A DNA stretch of 64,000 nt from Nemania diffusa (GCA_038501195.1 JBBPUQ010000002.1:992001-1056000); one strand, 5' to 3'; positions 43,545 through 55,524 are shown, numbered from the stretch's first letter. Translations and numbers: made by a program. The notes: a model not told the origin generated them from the letters alone.

Positions 43545-44479
43545 ATGCCATATCTTACTGTCAAAGACGGCGCGGAGATCTTTTATAAAGATTGGGGTAA
43601 TAAGGAAGGGCCAGCTGTGGTTTTCAGCCACGGCTGGCCACTCACTTCGGACAACTGGGAGAACCAGATGTTCTTCCTCGCCAATAAGGGGTACCGAGCT
43701 ATAGCTCACGACCGACGGGGCCATGGACGCTCTAGTCAGTCGTGGGAAGGCAACGATATAGATACCTGGGCAGACGACCTCCTGCAACTTATTGAGCATC
43801 TGGACTTGAAGGATGTCATGCTCGTGGGACATAGCACCGGCGGCGGCGAGATCGTGCGCTTTTGTGGCCGACGTGAGTTAGAGCTTCATTCAGTTCGCTA
43901 AACCCGCGAAGATGACTGCTCCTCTGAGCGTTTATATCTTACATCTGCTGCACCTACTAACGTTCTTCCCTTGTAGACGGAACTAGTCGGATCAAAAAGG
44001 CCGTGATAATCAGCGGAACACCTCCCCTACTAGTGAAAACGGAAGTGTCGCCAGATGGCGTGCCAATGGAGGTCTTCGACGGCTTCAGGACAGCGATGCT
44101 CAAAGACCGCGCGCAATTCTTCCTAGACGTGCCCACGGGGCCGTTCTTTGGCTTCAATCGCCCCGGGGCCAAGAAAAGCCAGGGCATGATCGACGATTGG
44201 TTCCGGCAGGGCATGCAGTCTGGGTTCAAGGCCACCTACGATTGTCTGCGGAGCTGGGAGACGGATCTGAGGGGGGACCTCGAGGGCATGGGCATCCCCG
44301 TGCTCGTCATCCAGGGCGATGATGACCAGGTCGTGCCCGTTCAGGCTGGCGCGCTTGCGACTATCAAGTTGCTTAAGAACGGGAGGTTGAAGATTTACCC
44401 CGGGGGCGCGCATGCGCTGCCCAACACGGAAGCTGATGGTATTAATGAAGATCTACTGCAGTTTTTAAGGGAAGGGTAA
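43545..44479 (+). CDS. Chloroperoxidase-like alpha/beta-hydrolase
   Basis: A 276-residue enzyme of the cofactor-free haloperoxidase/arylesterase branch of alpha/beta-hydrolases. Exon 1 is 43545-43872, the intron begins GTGAGT and ends TTGTAG at 43976, and exon 2 is 43977-44479. I chose ATG 43545 because it has an AAAAATG context and gives the usual MPYLTVKDG start; the frame is open further upstream but hydrophobic and unlike the family. The triad is complete: GHSTGGGE with nucleophile Ser near 97, Asp in QGDDDQVVP near 224, His in GGAHAL near 255. SHGWPL is the oxyanion loop and [11 protein letters not shown] is the conserved second block. The spliced CGRHGTSRI segment is a family signature. 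Such proteins hydrolyse small esters and can form peracids. No signal peptide, so it is cytosolic. Confidence 0.9.
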
Positions 44480-45517
44480 CCGGAACAACTAGTAAAAGAG
44501 GTCTGAAGTTGAACCAGGAAGGGCCAAGATAGGTTTTTTACTCCTATGTTCTACTCTTGTCGCCATTTCAATCAATCTAGGGCGGAAACTGATATTGTAG
44601 AGGTAATGAAAAAGAAAACATACACCCTCCGTGAAGGGTTCTTGAAATGCACTGTGGCTCAACGCGTCTGTTCCCCCACACCACACCCCTGCTAACATCC
44701 CCACGAGCATCGCTAGGGGAAAACCATGACCAAGCCGACCTAATGATAATATTGGCAATGATACTTCAGGTTCATAGGGTCATCACTATAAAAGTCGACA
44801 ATGACCCAGGATTTTCTGCACTGCTAGCGGGTATAGTACAGCTATCCTGCGTTCCCGTTACAGCTGGGTAGATGCGTAACAACAAAATGCCGACTCGGCC
44901 TGGATTGGTGTACCGAAGGTGATGTTAGCGCCGCACTCTCTGCGGAAAACATGTTCGACGAGACCTGATTGCCCTAGTACTGATCCATTACAAACAGGCC
45001 TATCAAGGTTTATTACCAGCATTCTCTGATAAATCTTGAGTTCAAGGCCTCAGGCGTACGACGACTCGCGCGGGGGGCTTTCTTTGTTGCGACGCAAATT
45101 TTAAACAAGGCAAGCGGATATCGGATGTCGTGAATCAACGAAGGTTATCATAGAGTGCAATAGAGGTCGAGGAAGGGGGCCACTGTTTCACATTAGTTGG
45201 AGCTCATCTCATCGAGCATCAGATATTAATTCAGACCTTCTGCTCAAAGGCCGTTTGCCTTATAACCTAACTTGGATCATTCCACCCTTGGCCTTCCTTG
45301 CAATAGGTATAGTGCCGCCTTTTTTCCCATGGCGCTCTACAAGTGGCTATTGGTCCTATGGTAGGCCACACCGAAGGCGTTTAAGCGAAGCAATTCCAAA
45401 AAAATGAAGGGATGTGCCGCACAAAAAACAAGTATGTTCAACGGTACAGCCCAGCCTGATGGGAACGGTACCCCTCTTCTTGATACAACCTGGGCTATTT
45501 TTAATTGGGAACATATG
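44480..45517. other. Convergent spacer, nothing recognised
   Basis: Lies between the 3' ends of two converging genes. No gene or repeat found. Confidence 0.5.
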
Positions 45518-45611
45518 TCAGCTAACAGTGACTTCTTCTGAATTTGAAGTTAGATCTTCTGGTAGAGCACCATTTTCGAACAGCAGTTTCACGACAGCTT
45601 CATGCTCTTTT

Positions 45612-48600
45612 TCAGCTGCCCACAACAGAAGCGTCAGGATAGAGGCTGTCTGTCGTTTCAAGAGTAGCTCCTTTTTCAAGCAGCAAATTTACTACTGCGT
45701 CGTGTCGATTTTCAACTGCCCACGATAGCGGCGTCTGGTTATAACCATCTCTTGTTTCAAGATCAGCACCTTTTTCTACCAGCAGCTTAACGACAGCCTC
45801 ATGCCCGTTTTGGGCTGCCCATGCTAGCGGTGTTTGGTTTTCACTATCTCTTATTTCAAGATCAGCACCTTTTTCTACCAGCAGCTTAACGACAGCCTCA
45901 TACCCATTTTCAGCCGCCAACGATAGTGGTGTTTGGTTTTTACCATCTCTTGTTTCAAGATTAGCACTTTTTTCGATTAGCAGTTTAACAACAGCCCCGT
46001 GTCCGTTATCAGCTGCCAACGATAGCGGTGTTTGGGTTTCAATATTTCTTGTTTCAAGATCAGCATTTTTTTTGATTAACAGCTTAACGACAGCCTCATG
46101 TCCGTTTTGAGCTGCCCATGCTAGAGGTGTCTGGTTATATTCACCATCTCTTGTTTCAAGATCAGCACCTTTTTCGATTAGCAGCTTAACAACAGCCCCG
46201 TGCCCATTTTCAGCCGCCAACGATAGTGGTGTTTGGTTCTCATTATCTCTTGTTTCAAAATTAGCACCTTTTTCGATTAGCAGCTTAACAACAGCCCCGT
46301 GCCCATTTTCAGCCGCCAACGATAGTGGTGTTTGGTTCTCATTATCTCTTGTTTCAAAATTAGCACCTTTTTCGATCAGCAGCTTAACAACAGCCTCGTG
46401 CCCTTCTTCAGCTGCCCACAATACAGGCGTCTTGTCATCGTCATCTTTCGTTTCGAGATCAGCGCCGCTTTCGAGGAGCAGTTTAACAGGCGCTTCGAGC
46501 CCAAAGTACGACAGTATAAACAGACTGGTTAAAGTTCTAATAGGACGATGGCCCGAGGCAGCTTCCCAATAAATTTGGAACCACGTCGAACAGCTCTTTG
46601 AAGACGGACGACATATTTCCAAAGCGGAAGACACTATGTTATCATTCTCGCCAACACAGGCCCTGCGAAAATGGGCACCCCAATTTATCGCCGCATAATT
46701 TAAAAAGCTGCTACTGTAGAGAGGTTGGTAGGTTTCCTTGTTTTCTTCTGTTGAACGTACTTCGTTGTTGAAGAAACCAAGGTAGGCCACGCACAGTCTT
46801 GCAAGCACCATGTGTGTATGGTCGCTAATGAAAGAGTATTGCCAGCATGCCTCTGAAGCTTGGGGGACAGTTGCAGCTGGCGGCGGCCCTAACAGAAATT
46901 CTCGTGCAGTTTGATGAATGAAATAAATCTTCCCGTGATGGATTGAGATGAACAATCCGCACCAGGACCTGAGACGCGACTTGAAGTCCTCTTCTTCCTC
47001 TAGGTCGAGGTCGTGAATAGAGTTCAATGCATCGTTTGTATTTAAGGCAATGTTCATTTCTGACACCGTTAGCGGCCGGCTAGCCACCAAAACAATGCTC
47101 AAAGCCTTCCGAACCATAGGGTCTTCCTTAGACCTACTGAGAATCTTCTCATATGCTTCATTTACTGTCTTCGGCAGCGTTACCATAGTAGAGTTGACAC
47201 CCATCGTCGTCTTTTTGAAGTCTTGTTTCCTCAAGTAGTCGAACACGAGGTACACCCAGAGGTATGTGCGGTGCGGAATTGCAAGCAACTTGTTTGCCAG
47301 GTGACGCTTAACTTGATCAGAAAGTCTCTTTTCGCTAGCTAGCTTATCCACTCGGTATTCAATAACACGGTTCACTTCTTGGCTGATGGTTTCTGACTCT
47401 TCTTCTCCTGGTATACGGACATATGGGAAAGTCTCCAAGAGGCACTGAAATTGGGACACAATCTGCTCGTATGGGCGACTCGTGAGAAGAAACTTGAACT
47501 TGTCATCTCTAGACTGGTAGCTGCTGAATTGCCTCTCTATTCTCTGTATCAGGTCCTCAAATTCTAATTCGGCACATTCATCCAGGGCATCCAGGACCAT
47601 TATTACAGATCCGGCTTGGGGATCTCGAACGGCATCGTTTAGTATAGCCCAGAGCGACCTTGTCGAGTGGATCAGACCTCGTCCATTTTTGTCGAATTCT
47701 GGCATGGCATATTTGATTAAGGACGGCTTGAGTAAGAAAAGTTGGTGAAGAAGAGCGCAAAGCGCTTGGCGGACCGTGTTCTGGTCCTGATCTTTGAAGA
47801 AGAAGTAGCAAATGGTTGATGAGCGCGGTAGTCCGTGATCGATGAGGTATTTGGCCAGGACAGACTTTCCACAGCCTGGGTCTGCTGAGACCAGCAATGG
47901 CCCCGAGTCTTGTTCTAACCACGTTTGGAAATTCTCGTGCTTTAGGAACCACTCACAAGTGCCCTGCACTCGATCTTCTACTCGATCTTTGTACCACTCA
48001 TACGTGGTATCCTTGCTGCTGCTAGTGAGACGGAACAACTGGTGGCATTCTTTTTCCTTTTCGGAAAGCTTCTCTTTGACGTTGACTTCTTGGATCTCAA
48101 GATGTTTCTTTGCAATGTCCCTGTGATCTTCTGCAACGCCGAGCTGGCTCTTGGAAACAGAGAGGAACTGTAACATAGCTTTAAGAGATTCTTTGCTTGT
48201 GTTGCTGATGGAGTCAAGTTCCTCTCTAACCGCCAATTGGGTGATTTGTTCTAAGTTCTCATTGGCGACACTCTCGAGCTTTTCGACGTCTAGTCTTTTC
48301 TGGTCCCAATCAACTGTTGCAAGCATGTCTTTGACATATCGTCTGAAGTTGCTCTCGTAGAATCGTATGATACTTCGGATCTGGAATTCAAGAATGTGAC
48401 GATAAAGGTCAACAATGGAACTTTCAGCTTCTGTTATTAAAGCACGGGTGACCTCGGGATTCCTGCTGACCCGCTGAAGTAGAGGTTCAAGCTCGGTATA
48501 ATAGCGCATGCGAGTAGTCACATATGCGAAGCCATCAGAGTTGGCTTTACGTGCTATCGTTGGGCTTGTGAGAAGCGGGAGAATGATGCAGACCCCGGCC

Positions 48601-49206
48601 CACACGAGAGAAGCCTGTGGCGACTGCTTCACAGCTTCACCGATCCAGGATTTTGCCCAAAGCACCAGCTGCGAAGCTTGTGCAATCTGGTCCGTCAAAA
48701 CAAATTCATGGCTGGCTATATTATATCTTGTTTTCCTATCTTCCATTCGTTGTAACCCCATCGCAATAATGCTTTCTAGTTGGGCTTTATGGGGCTTCTT
48801 GTCGGCGGCAGGGTCGACCTCAGTCAGGAGCTCGTCATTTGAATCGAAATCTATTACTTGGTCAATGTGTATAAGGTATGATATATAAACGATGCGCACC
48901 TGTCTCCTGTGCCTCTTTTAAAAGCAGTTCATCGTATTTATTCACCAAACTCGGCTCGTCATCTCTTAGAGCGTCATATGCGCGATCCCAGAGCGATCGA
49001 ATCGTCGGGGAGTCGTCCTGATTTGAAGGCGGACAGCTATCGAGAACAGGGTCGGCTAAAGCGTGTCTAGAGCACTCGTCTGTGACATAGTTGCTGCTGC
49101 TTGCTTCTACGCGGATTTTCAAGAAGCGCAGAGGTCTTCTCAACCAGCGGTGTGCTGTTTTAGCCTCCCGATCGTGCTTGAATAAGCCCATGGCTAGGGA
49201 GCGCAT
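45612..49206 (-). CDS. NACHT-ankyrin NLR-like protein, last repeat frameshifted
   Basis: A fungal NLR-like signalling ATPase of 1183 residues. Exon 1 is 49206-48900; a 43-nt intron (48899-48857, GTGCGC..CCAAG) leads to exon 2, 48856-45612. The start could also be ATG 49191 (MGLFKHD), a more typical beginning. Residues about 60-380 match the NACHT-NTPase N-terminal domain common in these proteins (SLWDRAYDAL near the start). The NACHT domain has Walker A ADPGCGKS near 428-435 and Walker B VIMVLDALDECAE, then an LTSRPY sensor. A helical region follows, and about nine ankyrin repeats from residue ~885 to the end, each 33 residues and close to TPLSLAAENGHGAVVKLLIE. Two adjacent repeats are identical in DNA. 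The frame ends early: after TLETTDS it goes to LYPDASVVGS and stop, whereas one base over it continues as LLLWAAEKEHEAVVKLLF to a stop at 45518. Likely role: non-self recognition and cell death, by family knowledge. Confidence 0.9.
46167..46364 (-). repeat. Two identical 99-bp ankyrin units
   Basis: The 99 bases at 46167-46265 and 46266-46364 are identical base for base, and each codes for one 33-residue ankyrin repeat (NFETRDNENQTPLSLAAENG and onward). The next unit toward the N-terminus differs by only a few bases at first, then diverges; units toward the C-terminus are more diverged. Confidence 0.95.
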
Positions 49207-50544
49207 TTGATTTCCGGAATGTTGTCTAGCAATTGGTGAATGGGTTGGTCCAAAAAGCCTTGTGTCATTTAATGAAGGCTACTTGTATGCTGCAACCATC
49301 AGAGTGCCTAACTTGAGGCAGCCCGGTCGCTAGTGGCCTGTGAGCCCCCAAATGAGATAATTGGTTCGAATTTATAATGTAGAGTCGTAGTGGTGGCTGC
49401 ATGAGGAATACGTAGGTATCTTTACTTTGCCTATCTGCCTAAGGTAAGAGGTAGGTAAACTTGATGTGGGCGGTGGCTTTCACGAGAGGCTAGGGGCGAC
49501 AAGGTATCCGCGATCTATGTAAATCTAGACGATAATACCTGGCGAGATGGCTAGAGCCGATTTTCGAATACATATATTTAAGCCCTCAACAAACCCCGTA
49601 TAAGAGAAGCAATACTGATAATTTTGATTGCCGGGTAGCTTCCGGGAACCTTTTGATCAACCTGAAGATAATTCGATTTCGATGATACCAAAGAATTTGA
49701 AAGCCACGCAAATGAAAAGGCATGCGGCTACGTTTTATCTAATATATTTCTGGGATACAAATCACTAGTTGCATATAGACCTGCCAGTTCCGCGAGTCTT
49801 TCACCAACTTTGTTAACGAGCTCACAGAAAGTCTTACCTAGGTAGTTATGCGGCGTTGTTGGACTGGTAGTAGAGTGCGGGCTGTCGGCATTGGCATGCA
49901 TATTTATCTAGATATGTGCCTAGGTAGTTCACCTATCCTATTAACAATATCTCTAGCTCTGTGATATGAAATATATTGATCCTCATTTTTGATTTGCAGC
50001 TCCAGTGATACCGTTCCATGTGTAAGAGGGTTCATTCTTGCCAGGTGTGTATGTAGGTCCACTGAAAGCTGCAGCCAATTAGCAAGCAATTTGTTCTACT
50101 AGCTGAGTCGACACGCTTAATAGGCTGCATATCAGCTTATATGTTTAGCGGACCGACACCTGTTACGGAATCTTTATGCAGCGTTTGCCATACAACACTG
50201 TAGGCATGCAGATACCTGTATGTTTCAAGCCCTGACAACATGTAATATTGATTTCGTTGGCCTGCGCTATCCTACTAGGTAGATAGTAAACTCTAGTCGT
50301 GGTGAGAAAACCACATGGTTAAAGAGTGTTGTCGAGTTGCCTCGGTGTATAATAAGGGGAGACAGCGACAGCAACAGCCCCTATCACCTAGCTATTTCCC
50401 TAGATGAATCATTAACCTTCGTTTGTGTATACTGCGCTCAGAACCTAATAGCGAATACTCGCTAGGTACGCTTACACGAGCCGTCAAGTTAGTGATCTCA
50501 ATCTTCCCTGCGCAACTGTCGCTATATTAACATAGTTACGCAGC
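49207..50544. other. Divergent spacer, NLR-like gene and lectin
   Basis: The NLR-like gene and the lectin gene are transcribed away from each other from this AT-rich gap, so both promoters lie within it. No specific site or transposon identified. Confidence 0.45.
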
Positions 50545-50961
50545 ATGTCGTACACAGTCAGAGTCCGCGTCCGCCACAGCAAGGCAGACGTCTATTTCCG
50601 CATCGCCGAAATGGCCGTCTACTACGACGGCGCATGGGCCGACTCAGACAGCGTGCTGAAGCTGACCATGGGCGGCAGCGGCACGTCGGGCATGCTGCGC
50701 TTCCAGTCCGAGGACGGCGAGGAGCGCTTCGCCGTCGCCCTCGGCGTGCACAACTACAACCCCTGGGTCCACATCCTCCCGGACCTGGCCACGAGCGAGA
50801 CCACCATCGCGCTCCTGCCTCAGTACTACGCCGGCGGCAAGCACAGCGGCATACCCATCGTGCCGAAGTGCAATGTCCAGGGCAGCGGCCCGCGCGACTT
50901 CTCGGCTGAGTTCACGAGGAACGAGGGGAATAGGTATTCCATGGAAATCGTCATTGGTTAG
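50545..50961 (+). CDS. Fungal fruit-body-type lectin
   Basis: A 138-residue cytosolic lectin of the fungal fruit-body lectin family (Agaricus bisporus lectin, Xerocomus XCL, Sclerotium rolfsii SRL type), which forms a beta-sandwich binding the Thomsen-Friedenreich disaccharide and N-acetylglucosamine at two sites. It starts MSYTVRVRV with no signal peptide, as is normal for this family. LTMGGSGTSGMLRFQSEDGE and FAVALGVHNYNPWVHIL are the hallmark blocks and contain the Gly-Ser-Gly-Thr-Ser and HNY segments around the sugar sites. PQYYAGGKHSG is near the second site, and it ends RYSMEIVIG, matching the usual LIIG end. Length is a few residues short of 140-145. Single exon, much higher GC than its flanks. 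Members are thought to defend against nematodes and insects. In ascomycetes the family is patchy. Confidence 0.93.
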   Translation: MSYTVRVRVRHSKADVYFRIAEMAVYYDGAWADSDSVLKLTMGGSGTSGMLRFQSEDGEERFAVALGVHNYNPWVHILPDLATSETTIALLPQYYAGGKHSGIPIVPKCNVQGSGPRDFSAEFTRNEGNRYSMEIVIG

Positions 50962-52878
50962 CGCAGGTCGTGTTGAAACTCTATTGGAAGAAATATCGGA
51001 GCGATGCGCAAAGGGTTGTTGGGTTGTCACGGCCTTTGCTCCGGTGGTTGAGTTGGTCAAGTATAAGATACGTGTCGCGCAGACACGTATACACGCGTAT
51101 ACCTTTGTTATAAGCTACCCCGCCCCCACTATACTATTCTCAACAACCCAAGGTGCGGTAACTATCAAGATTAGGTACTTGGATAGCAGTGTGTTTAAAC
51201 AACAGGATTGGGGGTAGTATAGGTATGAGGATTTCTAATATTAGCAATGCATTTTAGCAAGCATATTGCTGAAATGCACTGAGATCTGAGGATTTGAGGC
51301 GAGGAGTGTACATCTTTCAACAACCCCATAGATACCAGAGAACCCAACCCCGCGCCTCAATCAATTAATCAATCTACCAACAACTCCAAAAAAAATGGGA
51401 AGGGAGTAGCTGTTCCTTATGAGTTGTTCATCAAAATATGGATAAGTGTCGATTTAAGCTTATTATGTAAGACTCACCTGGCCACTGCAGCAACACACTT
51501 GTGCTTCTCTAAATGACAACCGAACCCTGTCACGTATACAAACAATGTACATAATCAAATATTATGGAATTATTGTAGAATTTTTAGCAAGCGAACCTAA
51601 CCTCGGCGTTAGTTTTCGATAGCTATCTTGTAGCTCTGAGCATAATCTACACAAGCTGTCTACATAAGTCCTTGCTATACTCTATTGCTTGCGTATACAG
51701 GTTTTAATACTCACCAAAAATATGACTTGTAATCCCTATACAGGTATAATTACCCAGCATTAGTTGTTATACCTATGCTAATCGGAAGCGAGCCCGGATA
51801 GTGGATCTGAAAGCTATAGCAAGTATCGTCAGCGGGGCCGAGGAGGGGCCAGTGGAGTAGCCTAGTGGTTTAGGCGCAAAATACTAAGTAAGCGCAGGAT
51901 GCAGCTGTTGGGTTGGTTCGAATAAGTCTAGTATTGGTTGTAGATATCATCATCTTGGCAATCTTTTCTGCCACCAAGGTATAAGGTATGACTTGCTTGA
52001 TTATCAGGCCCAACGGTGAACAACAACACAATCTGAGTCACTGTATGCATGGTCTAGTTCATCCACAGACTCTAAGCAACCAATCTGAGAAGAAAGATCA
52101 GTTAGCCACTTCTGTATCAAAAGCTTATGATGTGATTGAAGACGATACATTTAAGGCATTTGGACTGCCAAACTCGTAGTCTCGGTCATAGCTACCCAAC
52201 CGCTGCTGCTTGTTGCAAATTTTCTTTTCGTTCTCTTTACCACGTGGCCCCTATGTACATAGTATCATTTTGAGCTTGCCAAGACTTATACAAGTCTCCG
52301 AGTCTAGGTATCACGATGTTGTATCTGAGACAAACGTCCTGTCACATTTGACCAAGCGCCGAAATGACCCGAGCGTTGAGAATAGCAGGCGCATGTTTAA
52401 CCCGAGAAAGTCCACCTAGTTGGCGCAATTGACAAGATGTTGATCACCACCTATCACAACTTACAAAGGCCAAAGCCAATTAATACACAATTGGAAGTTT
52501 CCGATAGGAGGCCCTGCGATGAATATAGGTAGAGATTTTCGCCAAATAGATAGTTTTATACCTATTCACACATCGACCGTCATCATCCAAAACTGCAATA
52601 AACTTTTCTTTACTTTTTTTTAAGCGTAGGAGATTTTCTTTTGTACTAAATATGCGTGTGACAAGAACTCCAACGAAAAAACGAAACGGCGAGTACAACC
52701 CAAGCATCCTCTGAAGACTCCAACAAGATAGTAACCACTAGCAAACCCTCCCATAAACACCAAACCTCACTAAACAGATCTCTCCCTCGAGTCATAGATG
52801 GGAGAAACCGGGGCAAGCCCAAGATGGCAACCCAGGGTATGATATGTGCGTTTGTATTCCTCGAGACCCAGCCCAGAC
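50962..52878. other. Gene-poor stretch with tRNA-like element
   Basis: No coding gene recognised on either strand. The tRNA-like block near 51850-51965 is listed separately. A-runs occur near 51385-51395 and 52612-52621. Confidence 0.45.
51858..51925 (+). ncRNA. tRNA-like A/B boxes, possible SINE or tRNA relic
   Basis: TAGCCTAGTGG (51858-51868) is a good A box and sits in a D-arm-like GCC..GGC stem; GGTTCGAATAA (51915-51925) resembles a B box. A CTTTT run follows near 51963. The T-stem and the acceptor stem do not pair, so it is not a functional tRNA. It may be a decayed tRNA or the head of a tRNA-derived SINE. Confidence 0.35.
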
Positions 52879-53658
52879 CTACAGGACCTGGTGCGCGCCA
52901 TCGCCCCAGATGCCCAGCACAGCCATCGCGAAGCCGAAGCCGGCAATAGCCGTCCGCACAGCCTGATTCCGCACGAAGAACTCGACCTCGCTGCGGACCT
53001 CCTCGCCATTGATCTCCTCGTCCGACAAGTCGTCGCCGCCTCCCTCCTCGGCGTGCGAATCATCCAACATCTCGTAGCTCGCCACCATGCGGCGCGCGGC
53101 GGCCTTCTCCCTGCGCGCCTGCGCGAGCGCCGCCCGCTTCTGGGCCGCGGCCGCCGAGCCGGACGTGTGCTTGCCCAGGATAGACGGGGTCACGTAGTCG
53201 GCGAGGCGGGCGCCGAGGCAGAAGACGGAGGTGTAGAAGAGGTAGGGGTGGCGGTAGCCCGGGGGCGAGAGGGCGAAGGCGAGGAAGAAGGCCGAGCTCG
53301 AGATGCTGGAGAGCGCGGTGATGTGCGTGGCTGCGGTCGACGCCAGCGACCGGAAGGCTTTGGCCGCCGTGGAGGCCGAGGAGAGCTCGAGGAGCGACGG
53401 GGTCGTGAGGGACGAGAGGGTGTAGGAGGTTCCCTGGTGGCGTGTGTTAGATCTGGCGGGCTCAATGGCGGGCAATTCATGGGGATGGGGCCGGCGGGAG
53501 GTTGGGTTGGATGGGCAGTTCCGGACGGCGAAGCTCAAGCGCGGGGTTTACGGGCCATGACGAGGGGGAGCGTCACTGGGTGTTAGGAGACTTACTGTCA
53601 AGAGACCGAGGGACACGGTCCCGACGAACTTGAGGACGGACACCTTTCTGGACGCCAT
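52879..53658 (-). CDS. ATG33: Atg33-like mitophagy protein
   Basis: A small mitochondrial outer-membrane protein needed for selective autophagy of mitochondria in yeast. Exon 1 is 53658-53596 (21 codons), the intron begins GTAAGT and ends CCACCAG at 53434, and exon 2 is 53433-52879, giving 205 residues. It starts MASRKVSVLKFVGTVSLGLL, the very conserved N-terminal first helix. GTSYTLSSLT, then FRSLASTAATHITALSSISS and FFLAFALSPPGYRHPYLFYT make up the middle helices. After a hydrophilic acidic linker (EEGGGDDLSDEEINGEE), a last membrane segment ends the protein (IAGFGFAMAVLGIWGDGAHQVL). The layout is the same as in other filamentous fungi. GC-rich coding exons in AT-richer surroundings. The call rests on the N-terminus and the order of helices. 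Confidence 0.88.
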
Positions 53659-54367
53659 TTCGCCCAGCACGATAACGGGACGAAATACTTGGTGTTGTTA
53701 CTGTTGGAATGGTTTGGTGTACAGAGATGGAAGTGGCATGAGGAGGATGGCGGGCGGGTGTGGTGTGTAGATGTAAAGTTATTCACGTATGATGACAGCG
53801 CTTGCTCAGCAGGTGTCCACCACTGACGGGGCAGATAGGTACCTAAGTTGGGCTGTTACAGCAGTGACTGATAGCGAGTGGGGTTTGGATTGATGGGAGA
53901 GTTAGGGAAAGCGGTTTAGCGTATGTATGGAGAGGGTCATATATTCGCGGGGTACATGATTGGTTCGCTCGCTTTCCCTTTACCCAGGTAGGCAAAAACA
54001 GCAGAGACGCAGTACTGTACAGGATACAGTGCGATACTGTGTGCTATAGACGCAAGGAGAGCCGAAGCAGTTCAGTAAAGGTGGGTCGGCCGAGGCACAT
54101 TCCCAGTCGTCTTCACTGGTAAATGAGATGGGCTTACTGCATCAAGATCTCATCCAGCTCGGGCTATTTTCTTTCATCATTCTTTAATATTTCCTTTTCT
54201 AGGTTTTCTGCTTCAAGTTCAGTCTTCATCTTGTGTAATACGCATCTTGACTTTGACTGTAGAACCTGAGTATAGACTGTGCATCATTATATGCCTTTGT
54301 CCGCGTTATACACAGTGGATCAGTCAGTATAACCAAGCAAGCGAAGTAACCAAGCAACCAAGTCAAC
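53659..54367. other. Divergent spacer, ATG33 and reductase
   Basis: Both neighbours start from this gap and point away from each other. CCAAGCAA/AAGCAAGCGAAG repeats lie just before the reductase start (54333-54365). No gene seen. Confidence 0.5.
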
Positions 54368-55524
54368 ATGCCGATTCCCAGATCTGATTATCTGAGCAGC
54401 GTATGGAAAGATGGCATATTTGGTTAGTCACCGATCTCCTAAACTTCAATAATAAAAATAGACAATAGTAAATCTTGCCTCACTAACGCCTAGTCATGGT
54501 TAGATAAACGCGTTGTGTTCGTGACCGGTGGTGCTGGCTCTATCTGTAGTGCCCAGACGAGAGCTATGGTTTACCTCGGCGCCAATGCTTGTATTATTGG
54601 TCGCAACATTGAGAAGACCGAAAAGGTTGCTGCCGATATTGCGACGGCACGGAAGGGTGCCAAGGTTCTGGCGATCGCCTGTGATGTTCGAGATGTACGG
54701 ATAGCTCCTTGCTGTACTTGCTGGTGGGTGGAGATGATTACTAACGCAATCCTATATAGGACCAGAGCCTAGTTAAGGCCGCTGAACAATGTGTTAAAGA
54801 GTTGGGCGCAATTGACTTTCTTATGTGTGTATCCTATTTAGATACCTCGCAATCGCTCCAAATGTTGACAGATGGCTAATTCAATCCCAGTGCCGGAGCG
54901 GCGGGCAACTTTGTCGCGCCTATCATGGGCCTCAGTTCCAAAGGTTTTAAGTCAGTCATGGACATTGACGCCCTCGGCACATTTAATACAGTCAAGGCGA
55001 CGATACCATACCTCATTGAGTCGGCAGCACGAAACCCTAACCCAAGTACCGATGGTCTCACTGGTGGCCGTATGATTTGTGTCTCTGCGACGTTCCACTA
55101 CGCCGGTATGCCCATGCAGGCTCACGTCGCGGCCGCAAAGGCTGCCGTGGACTCCATCAGCTCCTCGGTAGCCCTTGAATTAGGCCCCTACGGAGTCACC
55201 TCCAACGTGATTGCGCCTGGTGCCATCGAAGGAACTGAGGGCATGGAGCGCCTTGCGAGTAGTAAGGCCACCAAGGATTTGGCGAAGCATATCCCATTAG
55301 GCCGACTGGGCACACTTCGCGACATCGCCGATGCTACAGTGTACCTCTTCAGCGATGCGGCCAACTACGTCAATGGAAACGTGCTTGTTGTGGATGGCGC
55401 CGACTGGCGGAATAAGGGAATGGGCGTAGGGCGAGACCCTGATATGCAATATCCCGACTTCTTGCTGAAGGGAGAATTCTCCAAGTTTGTGAAGAGCGGC
55501 CGGAAGGAAAAGGCGAAGCTATGA
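54368..55524 (+). CDS. Peroxisomal 2,4-dienoyl-CoA reductase
   Basis: An NADPH-dependent short-chain dehydrogenase that reduces 2,4-dienoyl-CoA esters during beta-oxidation of unsaturated fatty acids; yeast Sps19 is the reference. Exons: 54368-54422, 54504-54694, 54760-54824, 54891-55524, giving 314 residues. The Rossmann motif is VFVTGGAGSICSAQT (the TGGxxxI dinucleotide loop) near residues 22-37, CDVRD binds the adenine region, and AGAAGNFVAP is the NNAG-equivalent of this subfamily. The subfamily lacks the usual YxxxK: here SATFHYAGMPMQAHVAAAKA holds Ser, Tyr and Lys in the DECR arrangement. PGAIEGTEGMERL follows. The protein ends KEKAKL; AKL is a peroxisomal PTS1 signal. All introns are short with consensus ends. 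Gene symbol left blank because naming varies in filamentous fungi. Confidence 0.92.

Noticed and set aside
52846..53586. 246-codon plus-strand frame opposite ATG33
   Set aside because: Antisense shadow of a GC-rich exon; the minus strand has the conserved Atg33 protein.
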